Assembly (NCBI GenBank): GCA_017592665.1
Contig: JAGFNW010000019.1
Coordinates: 123,443-187,442 of the forward strand
DNA: 64,000 nucleotides
Reading direction: 5' to 3'
Source: Streptosporangiaceae bacterium NEAU-GS5
Lineage (GTDB): Bacteria; Actinomycetota; Actinomycetes; Streptosporangiales; Streptosporangiaceae
Shown here piece by piece: positions 41,794-50,006 of the stretch. Made by a program: the position numbers and the translations under genes. Below the pieces are notes generated by a model. It made no database searches, was not told the origin of the DNA, and saw only the letters and a program-made list of their open reading frames with translations. Within the stretch, counting starts at the first letter, position 1. Each line of letters starts with the position of its first letter.

Positions 41794-42386
41794 GCCCGCC
41801 CGGCCGCCGCGAATTCGGCCTGGAGGATCGGCGCCTCACGCCACAGGGTGATCGACAGCCAGGCCACGGCGGCGGCCGTGACGACGAGCCCGGTCAGGTA
41901 GACGGGGAGCGGGACGAGGGTGCGCAGGGCCACGGGGAGCAGGCCCAGGGCGTACAGGATGACGGGCGGCAGCGGGAGCACCCGGGCGCGCCACGACGCG
42001 CCTGCGAAGGCGAGCACGCCCACCGCCAGCAGCAGGGAGCTGGCCAGGAACGCCTTCCCGGTGCCGCCGCCGGTGAGCGCGGTGATCTGCGCGCCCGGCA
42101 GGTAGGGGAAGACGAAGTGCAGGGTGTACTCGACGGCGAAGGCCGCCGCCAGACCGGCGAAGTTCAGGGCGTATCCGGCGGCGCCGAGTGGGCCCGACTC
42201 GGTCCGCTGGCGTAGGTAGAGGCCGGTGAACGTGAACAGGCCGAATAAGATCGACCATGGCGCGATGGCGTGGGTCAGGGCGTTCTCCGGAATCAGGCCG
42301 CCGCGCCGAGCGGCGTTGACCAGCAGGATGGCCGCGCACGCGATTCCAGCGGCGGCGGCGAGACGGTAGAGGGGTGTCGATCTCAT
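41790..42386 (-). CDS. Hypothetical membrane protein
   Basis: 198 residues with about five hydrophobic helices (LYRLAAAAGIACAAILLV, IAPWSILFGLFTFTGLYL, AFAVEYTLHFVFPYL and others). No family is firmly recognised. ATG with AAGGGA seven bases upstream. It is divergent from a TetR regulator with repeats in the gap, so it is likely that regulator's target, perhaps an exporter-like or stress membrane protein. Confidence 0.75.
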   Translation of the reverse strand: MRSTPLYRLAAAAGIACAAILLVNAARRGGLIPENALTHAIAPWSILFGLFTFTGLYLRQRTESGPLGAAGYALNFAGLAAAFAVEYTLHFVFPYLPGAQITALTGGGTGKAFLASSLLLAVGVLAFAGASWRARVLPLPPVILYALGLLPVALRTLVPLPVYLTGLVVTAAAVAWLSITLWREAPILQAEFAAAGRA

Positions 42387-42415
42387 TGGGAATCCCTTCT
42401 GACTGGCTACAACAG

Positions 42416-42436
42416 CCGTTATAGCGGTCGTTATAG
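42416..42436. promoter_or_regulatory. Direct/inverted repeats in TetR gap (operator)
   Basis: CGTTATAG occurs at 42417-42424 and 42429-42436 (12 bp apart), and CCGTTATAGCGG (42416-42427) is a near-perfect palindrome. On the minus strand the same bases give TATAAC, a -10-like hexamer for the membrane protein gene. It is probably the operator of the adjacent TetR protein. Confidence 0.6.
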
Positions 42437-42444
42437 GGAATTTT

Positions 42445-43068
42445 GTGATCATGGAGAGGGACGTAAGGGAATCGTCAGAAGTGGGCCGCTACATCCAGGC
42501 GGCCCTGGTGCTGCTGCGCGATCAGGGGGCGGCCCAGCTGACGGTACGGCGGGTCGCGGAGGCGGCCGGCACCTCGACCATGGGCATCTACACGACGTTC
42601 GGCGGGCGCGCGGGCCTGCTCGAGGCCGTCTACCGGCACGGGTTCGAGCTGCTGCGCGACGTCCTGGTCACGGCCAAGGAAACCGCGGAAGGCGAGGACA
42701 CAGAGGCGCGGATCCGCGGGCTCGCGGTCGCCTATCTGCGGTTCGCGCGGCAGAACCCCTCCCTGTACGCCCTGATGTTCGAGCGTCCGCTGCCCGGGTT
42801 CGACCCGCCGCCCGGGCTGCGCGCCGAGGTGATGGCCATCACGTTCGCGCTGGTCATCGAGGAGATCGCGGCGTTGAAGAGCGGCGACCCGCTGCGCCAC
42901 GCCTATCTGCTGTGGACCACGATCCACGGACTGGTCAGCATCGAGCTCACGCACAACCTGCGCAGCCCGCTGCCCGACTGGTTCATCAACTCTCCCGAGG
43001 CGGGGGAGAAGATCGTCCTGGACGGAGTCACGGCTCTTCTCGCGGGGCTGCGCGCGCTCGGCGCGTGA
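42445..43068 (+). CDS. TetR-family repressor with WHG-type C terminus
   Basis: 207 residues from GTG 42445 (or ATG 42451). The HTH lies in LTVRRVAEAAGTSTMGIYTTFGG; the C-terminal domain has FARQNPSLYALMFERPLPGF and LLWTTIHGLVSIEL, which match the WHG subfamily. A TTATAG -10-like hexamer at 42431-42436 would place the transcript start at the GTG. It likely represses itself and the divergent membrane protein gene. Confidence 0.88.
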   Translation: MIMERDVRESSEVGRYIQAALVLLRDQGAAQLTVRRVAEAAGTSTMGIYTTFGGRAGLLEAVYRHGFELLRDVLVTAKETAEGEDTEARIRGLAVAYLRFARQNPSLYALMFERPLPGFDPPPGLRAEVMAITFALVIEEIAALKSGDPLRHAYLLWTTIHGLVSIELTHNLRSPLPDWFINSPEAGEKIVLDGVTALLAGLRALGA

Positions 43069-43168
43069 GCTCTTGGCAGCCGGCACCCCAATAGTGGATG
43101 ATCACCCGCAAGGTGGTCCAAACCGAATACATCCTCCGCAGTGCGCGCTGTCGGGGCTGTGCGTCAGA

Positions 43169-43213
43169 GTGCACATAAACTGCACCGAACTGCACAAAAC
43201 ACTGGCAGTGCAT
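43169..43213. promoter_or_regulatory. Cluster of TGCAC sites before QueC-like gene
   Basis: GTGCAC (43169-43174), ACTGCAC (43179-43185), ACTGCAC (43189-43195, exactly 10 bp later) and CAGTGCA (43206-43212) crowd into 45 bp just upstream of the start at 43231. This looks like a multi-site operator for a regulator not encoded next door. Confidence 0.55.
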
Positions 43214-43230
43214 CGACATGGGCGGATGGG

Positions 43231-44463
43231 ATGCGCGTCTTCTGGACGAGGGACGATCAGACGTGGCGTCTTGAATTCCTGCTCGACGCCGACGACGCGA
43301 TGGCCGGCTCCTGCGCCGACGGCCAGCACGTCGAACTGCGTACGAACTCCTGTCACGTACGCCTTCCCGCGGCCGGGCCGGAGCCGCACGGCGACCTGCT
43401 CGCGACCGCGGCCTGGACCATCGTCGCGCCCTGGACGCGGAGCCGGATCACCTTCGACCGGCCGATCTCCGCGGCCCTGGCCGAGGCCTTCCACGCGGGC
43501 TGGGGCGTCGAGGCGGGCCCGGTCGGCGCGGACCCGCGATCGGGCGCCCGCCTGGCGATCTCCTACAGCGGCGGCGCCGACTCGGTGGCCGTGGCGGCCA
43601 TGTTCCCGGACGCGCCGATGGTCCACTTCCAGCGGGTGAGCCATCCACGCGTCCCGAACCGGTGGACCCACTATCGGTCGGACGTGCTCGCCGAGTTGTC
43701 CGCCAAGACCGGGCGCGAGCTCACGACCGTCCGGTCGGACCTCGAGTTCACGCTGGTCTATCCGCGGCCCGGCTATCCCGAGCACCACGCCGTGGCCGTG
43801 GGCGCCCTGCTTCAGGCCGACGCGCTCGACCTCGGCGGTGTCGCGCTCGGCCTGACGATCGGCTCGCGCTGGCTCGAGGTCGGGCGCTACGTGGCCGGCT
43901 TCTACCAGGACAATCCGATGTGGTCGCGGTCGGGCCCGTGGGCGGGGCTGTTCGCGGCGGCCGGGCTGCCGTTCCTGCTGCCCGTGGGCGGCGTCAGCGA
44001 GGCCGTCACGCTGCGCATGGCCCTGGAGTCGGAGCTCGGCGACCTGGTCCGCTGGTGCCTGCGCGGAGACGACGATGGGCCGTGCGGCGAGTGCCCGAAG
44101 TGCCTGCGCAAGGAGCTGCTGCAGGCCGCGATCGAGCGCCGGCCGCTGCGCGCCGAGGTCACCGCCGACCACCCGCGTGCGCGGATCTGGCAGCAGCCGC
44201 CGCCGTATCCGGTCCAGGAGATGATCGAGTACGGCTGCGCCCGCGTGCCGGGGATCGAGGAGACGCTGTTCGCCCGCGCCGCCGAGTTCCTGCGACCGAC
44301 GATCGAGTCGACCACGTGGCTCGACCACTGCTATCCACCGGCGATCCAGGAGATCCCGGAGCCGTGGCGCAAGCAGGTCGACGCGTACATGACGGACCAC
44401 GTCGGACTGATGACCCCGGACGAACGGCACCGCGTCGAGACCTGGGGCCTGGCGACGGCCTGA
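43231..44463 (+). CDS. QueC-like PP-loop ATP pyrophosphatase (DUF6395-like)
   Basis: 410 residues. An N-terminal 105-residue region is of no known family. A PP-loop domain with SYSGGADSVAVAA (SGGxDS, 113-118) follows, then a cysteine cluster C276-x8-C285-x2-C288-x2-C291 (WCLRGDDDGPCGECPKCLR), which equals the zinc site spacing of QueC. QueC turns 7-carboxy-7-deazaguanine into preQ0, but no queD, queE or folE homolog lies nearby, and the extra N-terminal domain and extended C terminus are unlike QueC. The substrate is unknown; adenylation of a carboxylate with later amidation or thiolation is inferred. ATG at 43231 is chosen; no strong ribosome site is seen. Confidence 0.75.
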   Translation: MRVFWTRDDQTWRLEFLLDADDAMAGSCADGQHVELRTNSCHVRLPAAGPEPHGDLLATAAWTIVAPWTRSRITFDRPISAALAEAFHAGWGVEAGPVGADPRSGARLAISYSGGADSVAVAAMFPDAPMVHFQRVSHPRVPNRWTHYRSDVLAELSAKTGRELTTVRSDLEFTLVYPRPGYPEHHAVAVGALLQADALDLGGVALGLTIGSRWLEVGRYVAGFYQDNPMWSRSGPWAGLFAAAGLPFLLPVGGVSEAVTLRMALESELGDLVRWCLRGDDDGPCGECPKCLRKELLQAAIERRPLRAEVTADHPRARIWQQPPPYPVQEMIEYGCARVPGIEETLFARAAEFLRPTIESTTWLDHCYPPAIQEIPEPWRKQVDAYMTDHVGLMTPDERHRVETWGLATA

Positions 44464-44994
44464 TCAGCGCAGCGTGTAGGCGAGGATGGCAAGCGGGACA
44501 GGCCACCACAGGTGGGCCACGTCCCATGGGTCGACCACACATAGCACGGCCAGTGCCACCCCACCCGCGAGTCCCCCCACCCGCCCCGGCAGCGCGCGTA
44601 CCACGAGCGCGGCTCCCGCCGGCCCGGTCAGGGCACACAGCGCCATGCCCGCCAGCGGCACCGGCACGACCCCGGCGACCCGCCAGGACAGCACGAGCGC
44701 CACCACGGCGCCCGCGCCCGCCACCGCGAGCAGGGCCAGCGCCGCCCTGAGCCACTGACGGACCCAGCGGGGCGCGGGCGCCGCCTCGGTCTCCTCGTCG
44801 AGCGGGTCGACCAGCGCGAAGCCGGCCGCCGTCCCGAGCAGTACGGCCGTGGCCCGGAGCAGGAGGAGGGCGAGCCCGGAGCCGACCCGCTCGCCGGGAG
44901 CGGCGAGGGCGGCGAGCGCGATCGCCGCCGCCCCCGCGACGAGCAGCGGAACCCAGTCGACGGCCCGGCCGATCGGGCGGACCAGTGCGATCAC
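44464..44994 (-). CDS. Hypothetical membrane protein in sigma/ABC operon
   Basis: 176 residues with about five hydrophobic helices and one acidic loop (LVDPLDEETEAAPAP). No family is recognised. The GTG start overlaps the permease stop (GTGA). Last gene of the five-gene coupled unit beginning with the ECF sigma factor. It probably associates with the permease. Confidence 0.75.
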   Translation of the reverse strand: MIALVRPIGRAVDWVPLLVAGAAAIALAALAAPGERVGSGLALLLLRATAVLLGTAAGFALVDPLDEETEAAPAPRWVRQWLRAALALLAVAGAGAVVALVLSWRVAGVVPVPLAGMALCALTGPAGAALVVRALPGRVGGLAGGVALAVLCVVDPWDVAHLWWPVPLAILAYTLR

Positions 44995-46325
44995 CCGCAC
45001 AGCGCGCTCGCGGGCGTTCGCGGATCGAGCAGCGTGTCCCACTGGACCCAGATCCTCGCCCGCGCCCCCGGGTCGCGCAGGAGGCGCTTGGCGCAGGCGA
45101 CGTCGTTCGCGTCGTAGCCGCGCCCGCCGAGCTGACCGGGGATGTCCATCCACGAGTCGCCGCCGAGGTCGATCGTGACGACCCCTGGGGCGCCGGTCAC
45201 CGGGCGGCCGAAGTCGGGCGCCGGCCCGAGCGGTACGGCCGAGCCCACCAGCCAGAGCGCCACCACCGTACGGGCCTGGCCCGCGGTGTCCCGGCCCGCC
45301 ACGTGGGCGGCGACGGCCGCGACGGTCCCCGCCAGAGCCGTCTGATGCGCGGCCGGATCCTTCGACCAGACCATCCACGTGGTCGGCTGGTCGTCGTAGC
45401 TGGTCCATCGGCCGTCGAACTGCCGTATGGGAGGCAGCCCGGCGCGGGCTCGCGGTGGCATGGCCTGGATCACCGGGCGGACGGCCTGCGCCCAGACGGG
45501 GATCCACGCGACGTACCGCGGCAGCGCGCAGAACGTCACGCCCTCCGCCTCCGTCCGGCGGCAGATCTGCTCCTGCGTCGCGCGCAGTTCGGGGGTGCCG
45601 GAGACCGCGGCCAGCGCGGCCGGAGCGGCGACCGCGATCGCCACGGCGAGAGCGAGCACCCGGGTCGGGCGCGGTCCGTGCCGCAGCAGCGCGACGGCGC
45701 CGCACGCCGCCGCCAGAGCGGCGAGATAGAGCAGGTGGGCGGCCGAGGGCCGATCCGTCCAGGCGGGGTCGTGTCTCGCGATCACCAGTACGGCCCAGGG
45801 CCGCCGGCCGGCCACGAGCACGTCGAAGCCGAGCACGAGAACGGCGACCGGCGCGGCGATCAACGTGGGCGTCCACCGGGCGAGCGCGGCGCCGGCAGCC
45901 GCCGCCAGTGCCGCGAGGGCGAGGCCGCCGAGGGCCTCCCACGGGTCGAACCGCCCGGCCACGGGCCCACGGAACACCGTGGCCACGAGTTCGGCGGCCA
46001 GCGTGACGGCCGCGACGAGCGCCGCCGTCAGCACTCCGGGCACGAGCGCGGCGCGGGTCCGCACCACGGCGTCGCCGGGCAGCGCGGCCAGCGTCTCGGG
46101 CATGCGGTGCCGCCGGTCCCGGCCGACGACGAGGTTGACCACGATGAGCGCGGCCCCGGCGACGATCGCGGCCGAGGTCGTGGCGGCCACCGTCTCGACC
46201 GTCAGGTCGGGCAGCCGGGCACGGCCGTCGCGGATGCGCAGGACGATCGCGGCCACGGCGGCGGCCCACAGGATCGGGTTGCGCAGCAGGCGGCGGCCTT
46301 CGAAGCGGGCGAGCGCGCCGGTCAT
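44991..46325 (-). CDS. ABC transporter permease-like membrane protein
   Basis: 444 residues. The N-terminal half has five or six hydrophobic segments (LIVVNLVVGRDRRHRMPETLAALPG, then several helices), as in ABC-2-like permeases. A C-terminal soluble domain of about 190 residues follows, with four cysteines (EQICRR, TFCALP, VACAKRL, SALCG) that could form disulfides outside the cell. The ATG overlaps the ATPase stop by ATGA. It partners with the ATPase at 46322. The large extracytoplasmic domain is unusual for an ABC-2 permease and may sense the signal that feeds the sigma factor. Confidence 0.78.
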   Translation of the reverse strand: MTGALARFEGRRLLRNPILWAAAVAAIVLRIRDGRARLPDLTVETVAATTSAAIVAGAALIVVNLVVGRDRRHRMPETLAALPGDAVVRTRAALVPGVLTAALVAAVTLAAELVATVFRGPVAGRFDPWEALGGLALAALAAAAGAALARWTPTLIAAPVAVLVLGFDVLVAGRRPWAVLVIARHDPAWTDRPSAAHLLYLAALAAACGAVALLRHGPRPTRVLALAVAIAVAAPAALAAVSGTPELRATQEQICRRTEAEGVTFCALPRYVAWIPVWAQAVRPVIQAMPPRARAGLPPIRQFDGRWTSYDDQPTTWMVWSKDPAAHQTALAGTVAAVAAHVAGRDTAGQARTVVALWLVGSAVPLGPAPDFGRPVTGAPGVVTIDLGGDSWMDIPGQLGGRGYDANDVACAKRLLRDPGARARIWVQWDTLLDPRTPASALCG

Positions 46326-47167
46326 GCGACGGCCGCCCGGTCTCCGAGGAGCAGCAGGTAGCCGTCCTCGATCGTGGGTTCCGCGGCCTCGCCGCCGTCC
46401 GGGCGCGGGCCGAGCGAGCGGTGCCGGCCGTCGGCCGTACGCCAGGAAAGGACCGAAGACGGCGGCACGGCCGACAGCCACACCTGGCCGTCGGCGAACG
46501 CGGCCAGGTCGGCGGGCGTGCCCTGGAAGGCCACGCCTCCCGCGCGCATGACCACGACGCGCTCGCACAGCGCCGCCACGTCCTCGGTCTGGTGGGTCGA
46601 GAGCAGGACGGTGCGTTCGGCGCCCAGCCGGGACAGCAGCGCGCGGAACCGCATCCGCTGCTCCGGGTCGAGGCCCACCGTCGGCTCGTCGAGCACGACC
46701 AGGTCGGGGGCGCCGAGCAGGGCCTGAGCGAGGGCCAGCCGCTGCCGCATGCCGCCCGACAGCTTGCGCACCTTCGTCCGGGAACGGTCGCCGAGGTCGA
46801 CCTCGGCCAGCACCCGCCGGACCTCGCGGCGCCGCGCCACCTGATCGGTCATCTCCTTGAGGATCGCGATGTACTCCACCATCTCGAACGCCGTGAAGTG
46901 CGGATACGCACCGGGGTTCTGGGCCAGGTAGCCGAGGCGGCGGCGATACGCCGTCCGCTGCGCCGGGTCGGCCGGGTCGAGGCCGAAGGCGCGGATCCGC
47001 CCGGAGTCGGGGGCCAGCGTCGTGGCCAGGCACCGCAGCAGCGTGGTCTTCCCGGCCCCGTTGGGCCCGAGGACGCCGGTGATCCCGGGCGCGAGGTCGA
47101 GGTCGACCGCATCGAGCACGGTCGCGCGGGCATAACGCTTGGTCAGGGCGCGCACTGTGATCGTCAT
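46322..47167 (-). CDS. ABC transporter ATP-binding protein
   Basis: 281 residues. Walker A GPNGAGKTT (near 35), signature LSGGMRQRLALAQAL, Walker B DLVVLDEPT and the switch His in LLSTHQTED are all present. It belongs to the ABC-2/NatA-type exporter group. ATGA overlaps join it to the anti-sigma gene upstream and the permease downstream. Confidence 0.95.
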   Translation of the reverse strand: MTITVRALTKRYARATVLDAVDLDLAPGITGVLGPNGAGKTTLLRCLATTLAPDSGRIRAFGLDPADPAQRTAYRRRLGYLAQNPGAYPHFTAFEMVEYIAILKEMTDQVARRREVRRVLAEVDLGDRSRTKVRKLSGGMRQRLALAQALLGAPDLVVLDEPTVGLDPEQRMRFRALLSRLGAERTVLLSTHQTEDVAALCERVVVMRAGGVAFQGTPADLAAFADGQVWLSAVPPSSVLSWRTADGRHRSLGPRPDGGEAAEPTIEDGYLLLLGDRAAVA

Positions 47168-47997
47168 CGATACCCCTCGGAACGGCGGTGACGGAAGACG
47201 GCGAGTAGGGCGAGCGCGGGCGCGGCCAGGCCGTACAGGATCTGGGCGAGCGGCCCGAAGACCAGGCTCTGGCCGTTGAGGAGCAGCAGTGCCGACACCC
47301 ACGCGCCGCCGAGCAGGGCCGCGGCGGCCACCGACGGCAGCCACGTGGAGAGTGCGAGCGTGCCCGCGGTAAGGGCGAGGGACGGCAGCAGCCAGGCCGC
47401 GGTCAGGCCGAGCGAGGCGGGGAAGAGCGCGGTCGCGACGCCGGTGAGGGCGACCGCCGTGGCCAGCGCCGCGCCCGCGCGGAGCAGCAGCAGCGGTACG
47501 CCCGCGAGCGGCGTGGCCGCCAGCGACTCGTGCACCGGATCGGCCCACCGGCCGTAGGCGAGCGCCACGCCCGCGACCGGCAGCAGCGGCGCCGCCACCA
47601 GGAACGGCAGGACCGCGCCGGCCTGCGCGCTCTCCCCGATCCCCTCGGTCAGCCGCGCCGCCGCCACCGCGAACGCCAGCACCACGGTGACCGCCGCCAT
47701 CCACGCGCGGCTCAGCGTCGGCGTGGCCACCAGCAGCCGGGCCACGTGCCCGGGCACGCCGACCATGGTCAGGACGCGCTCGGCCACCCCGCGCCGCGGC
47801 CGGTCGATCAGGTCCTCGATCCCCGCCCAACTCTGCTCGATCCAGCCCATCTCGTACGGCACGGCCTCCCGGCAGGGCCGGCATTTCATGAGATGGGCCT
47901 CGATGGACAAGGTGAGCGCGACGGCGGTCTCCCCCCGCGCGTACTGGGCCGCCAGGCCGGCCGGAAGATGCCAGGTCATCTGCGGATGCCAGGTCAT
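47164..47997 (-). CDS. Zinc-finger anti-sigma factor fused to membrane domain
   Basis: 277 residues. A ZAS-type motif HLMKCRPC (HxxxCxxC) lies near residue 35, followed by six hydrophobic helices. The cytosolic zinc domain should bind the ECF sigma factor encoded just upstream, while the membrane part may respond together with the ABC partners. The start is duplicated: an 18-bp repeat gives MTWHPQ-MTWHLP, with ATG at 47997 (overlapping the sigma stop) and 47979 both possible. Coupled to both neighbours. Confidence 0.82.
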   Translation of the reverse strand: MTWHPQMTWHLPAGLAAQYARGETAVALTLSIEAHLMKCRPCREAVPYEMGWIEQSWAGIEDLIDRPRRGVAERVLTMVGVPGHVARLLVATPTLSRAWMAAVTVVLAFAVAAARLTEGIGESAQAGAVLPFLVAAPLLPVAGVALAYGRWADPVHESLAATPLAGVPLLLLRAGAALATAVALTGVATALFPASLGLTAAWLLPSLALTAGTLALSTWLPSVAAAALLGGAWVSALLLLNGQSLVFGPLAQILYGLAAPALALLAVFRHRRSEGYR

Positions 47998-48665
47998 ATG
48001 AGGTCCCTTCGCAGCTGGGCCTTGGCCCGCATGACGCGGGTCTTGACGGTCCCTTCCGGGATGCCGAGGAGCCGGGCGGCCTCCCGCACGGTCAGGCCGT
48101 CGAGCACCGTGGCCTGAATCGCGGCCCGCAACTCCGGCGACAGCCGGGCCAGCGCCGCCCCGAGGTCGCCATGCTGCACGCCGAGCAGAACCATGTCCTC
48201 AGCCGACAAGACAGTCGGCCCAGAGACCCCGCCCCGACCACCCCCGTCTGGCATGGCCCCCGAAGGCGCGCCACCGGAGCCGATCCAGCGTCCGCTTCTG
48301 CGCCGCGTAGCCGACACGAGCCGCCGGATCGCGATCGTCCAGATCCAGGCCGCCGGATCGGTCGTGCCCTGGCGATAGCGCTTGGCGCCCCGCCAGATGG
48401 CGACGAACGTGTCCTGGATCGCGTCATCCACCAGATCCGGGTCGGCGCAGCGACGCGAAAGCCGCAGCCGCAACCAGGGCGCGTGCCGGACATGCAACTC
48501 CCGGAGCGCCTCCACCCGCCCCTCCCCCACAGCCCGCAACAACTCCGCATCCCCCGCCCCCGCCAAATCCGCCGGCCCCGCCGCGGCGCTCGCGGTCCTC
48601 GGGGCGCTCGGGGCGCCGGCTGGGTCGGCGCGCCCTTCCAGGACCCGCCGGAGGAATCTCCGCAC
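47994..48665 (-). CDS. ECF-family RNA polymerase sigma factor
   Basis: About 223 residues. Sigma region 2 is DPDLVDDAIQDTFVAIWRGAKRYR; region 4 is LTVREAARLLGIPEGTVKTRVMRAKAQLRR. A glycine-rich linker joins them. The GTG start at 48665 is the longest choice; internal starts before region 2 cannot be excluded. First gene of a five-gene operon with a zinc anti-sigma factor and ABC exporter, so it probably drives its own operon and an envelope-stress regulon. Confidence 0.9.
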   Translation of the reverse strand: MRRFLRRVLEGRADPAGAPSAPRTASAAAGPADLAGAGDAELLRAVGEGRVEALRELHVRHAPWLRLRLSRRCADPDLVDDAIQDTFVAIWRGAKRYRQGTTDPAAWIWTIAIRRLVSATRRRSGRWIGSGGAPSGAMPDGGGRGGVSGPTVLSAEDMVLLGVQHGDLGAALARLSPELRAAIQATVLDGLTVREAARLLGIPEGTVKTRVMRAKAQLRRDLI

Positions 48666-48953
48666 ACCCTGCCTATCGCGTCTCCCGCCACGGACGGTTC
48701 ACCCGCCATCGCGCGATTCCACGCGGGACGGCGGTCCGGTCGGCATGCGGGGGTTTCGTGCCGGCGCGATTCCGAGCGGGACGGCGGTCCGGCCGGGGTG
48801 CGGGGGTTTCGTGCGGACGGGGAGCTGGTTTGCCCGCCGTTTGGCGGGTATATCCAGCCAGGCGGCGGGTCGCCGGGGCGGTGTGGGCCGCCGACGATGG
48901 TGGCACTCGATCGCGCCCGCGATGACGCGGGAAGTCGCACCACCCTGGAGCCG
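48666..48953. other. Intergenic region between sigma factor and hydrolase
   Basis: About 290 bases with no convincing gene; the main content is the 50-bp duplication below. Both divergent promoters must lie here, but I see no strong -35/-10 pair. Confidence 0.5.
48711..48813. repeat. 50-bp imperfect direct duplication
   Basis: 48711-48760 and 48764-48813 match at most positions, both starting GCGCGATTCC and ending GCGGGGGTTTCGTG, with period 53. On the minus strand each copy contains CGAAACCCC, a GC-rich element that could form part of an ECF-type promoter for the sigma operon. Confidence 0.8.
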
Positions 48954-50006
48954 ATGATGACGACCACTGCTCCCGACCCAACTGCCCCCGACCCAGCAGC
49001 GGCCCTGGCGGCCACGGCGGCCACGCTGGTCGGGCCGCCGCCGCCGTTCGACCCGGAGCTGGCCGCGGCACTGCGCATCATCAACGAGGTGATCCCGCCC
49101 GGCGGCTTCAGCCTCGACGCCATCGACGCGGTCCGGCAGGGAGCGGCCCTGGAGAACCCGTCGGACGAGGCGCTGGCCCGTGGCGGGGCCTTCGTCATCG
49201 AAGAGCGGGCCGTGCCGGGCCCGGCCGGCGCACCGGACATCTCGCTGCTGATCTGCCGCCCGGCCGGCACCACCACCCCCACCGCGGCGCTGTACCACAT
49301 CCACGGCGGCGGCATGATCCTCGGGACCAACCGCACCGGCCTGAACGAGTTCCTGCTCGACATGGCCCAGGAGCTCACCCTGACCCTGGTCTCCGTCGAA
49401 TACCGGCTGGCGCCGGAGACGCCCCACCCCGGCCCGGTCGAGGACTGCTACGCGGGCCTCATGTGGACCGCCGAGCACGCCGACGAGCTGGGCATCGACC
49501 CCGAGCGGATCGTCGTGGCCGGCGGGAGCGCCGGTGGCGGATTGGCCGCCGCGGTCGCCTTGATGGCCCGCGACCGCGGCGGCCCCGCCCTTTACGGGCA
49601 GATGCTGATCTGCCCCATGATCGACGATCGCAACGACACACCGTCCAGCATTCAGATGGCCGGGCTCGGCGTGTGGGATCGGGCGGCCAACGAGTCCGGG
49701 TGGACGGCCCTGCTCGGCGACGCGCGCGGCACCGACGGCGTCTCGCCGTACGCTGCGCCCGCGCGGGCCGTCGACCTGTCCGGCCTGCCGCCCGCGTTCA
49801 TCGACGTCGGCTCGGCCGAGACCTTCCGCGACGAGGACGTGGCCTACGCCACCCGCATCTGGCAGGCCGGGGGACGCGCCGAACTGCATGTGTGGCCCGG
49901 TGGTTTCCACGGCTTCGACGGGCTCGCGCCGCACACCGTCATCTCACAGGACGCCAAGGTCGCCCGCCTGGCCTGGCTGCGCCGGCTGCTGTCCCAATCC
50001 GGATGA
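48954..50006 (+). CDS. Alpha/beta hydrolase, HSL (hormone-sensitive lipase) family
   Basis: 350 residues. The HSL oxyanion motif HIHGGGMILG, nucleophile GGSAGGGLAAA, a late acid in DVGSAETFRDED and His in GGFHGFDG complete the catalytic set. It is probably an esterase or amidase acting on small esters. ATG at 48954 or 48957 after GGAG. It overlaps the PucR regulator by ATGA, suggesting that regulator controls it. Confidence 0.9.
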   Translation: MMTTTAPDPTAPDPAAALAATAATLVGPPPPFDPELAAALRIINEVIPPGGFSLDAIDAVRQGAALENPSDEALARGGAFVIEERAVPGPAGAPDISLLICRPAGTTTPTAALYHIHGGGMILGTNRTGLNEFLLDMAQELTLTLVSVEYRLAPETPHPGPVEDCYAGLMWTAEHADELGIDPERIVVAGGSAGGGLAAAVALMARDRGGPALYGQMLICPMIDDRNDTPSSIQMAGLGVWDRAANESGWTALLGDARGTDGVSPYAAPARAVDLSGLPPAFIDVGSAETFRDEDVAYATRIWQAGGRAELHVWPGGFHGFDGLAPHTVISQDAKVARLAWLRRLLSQSG

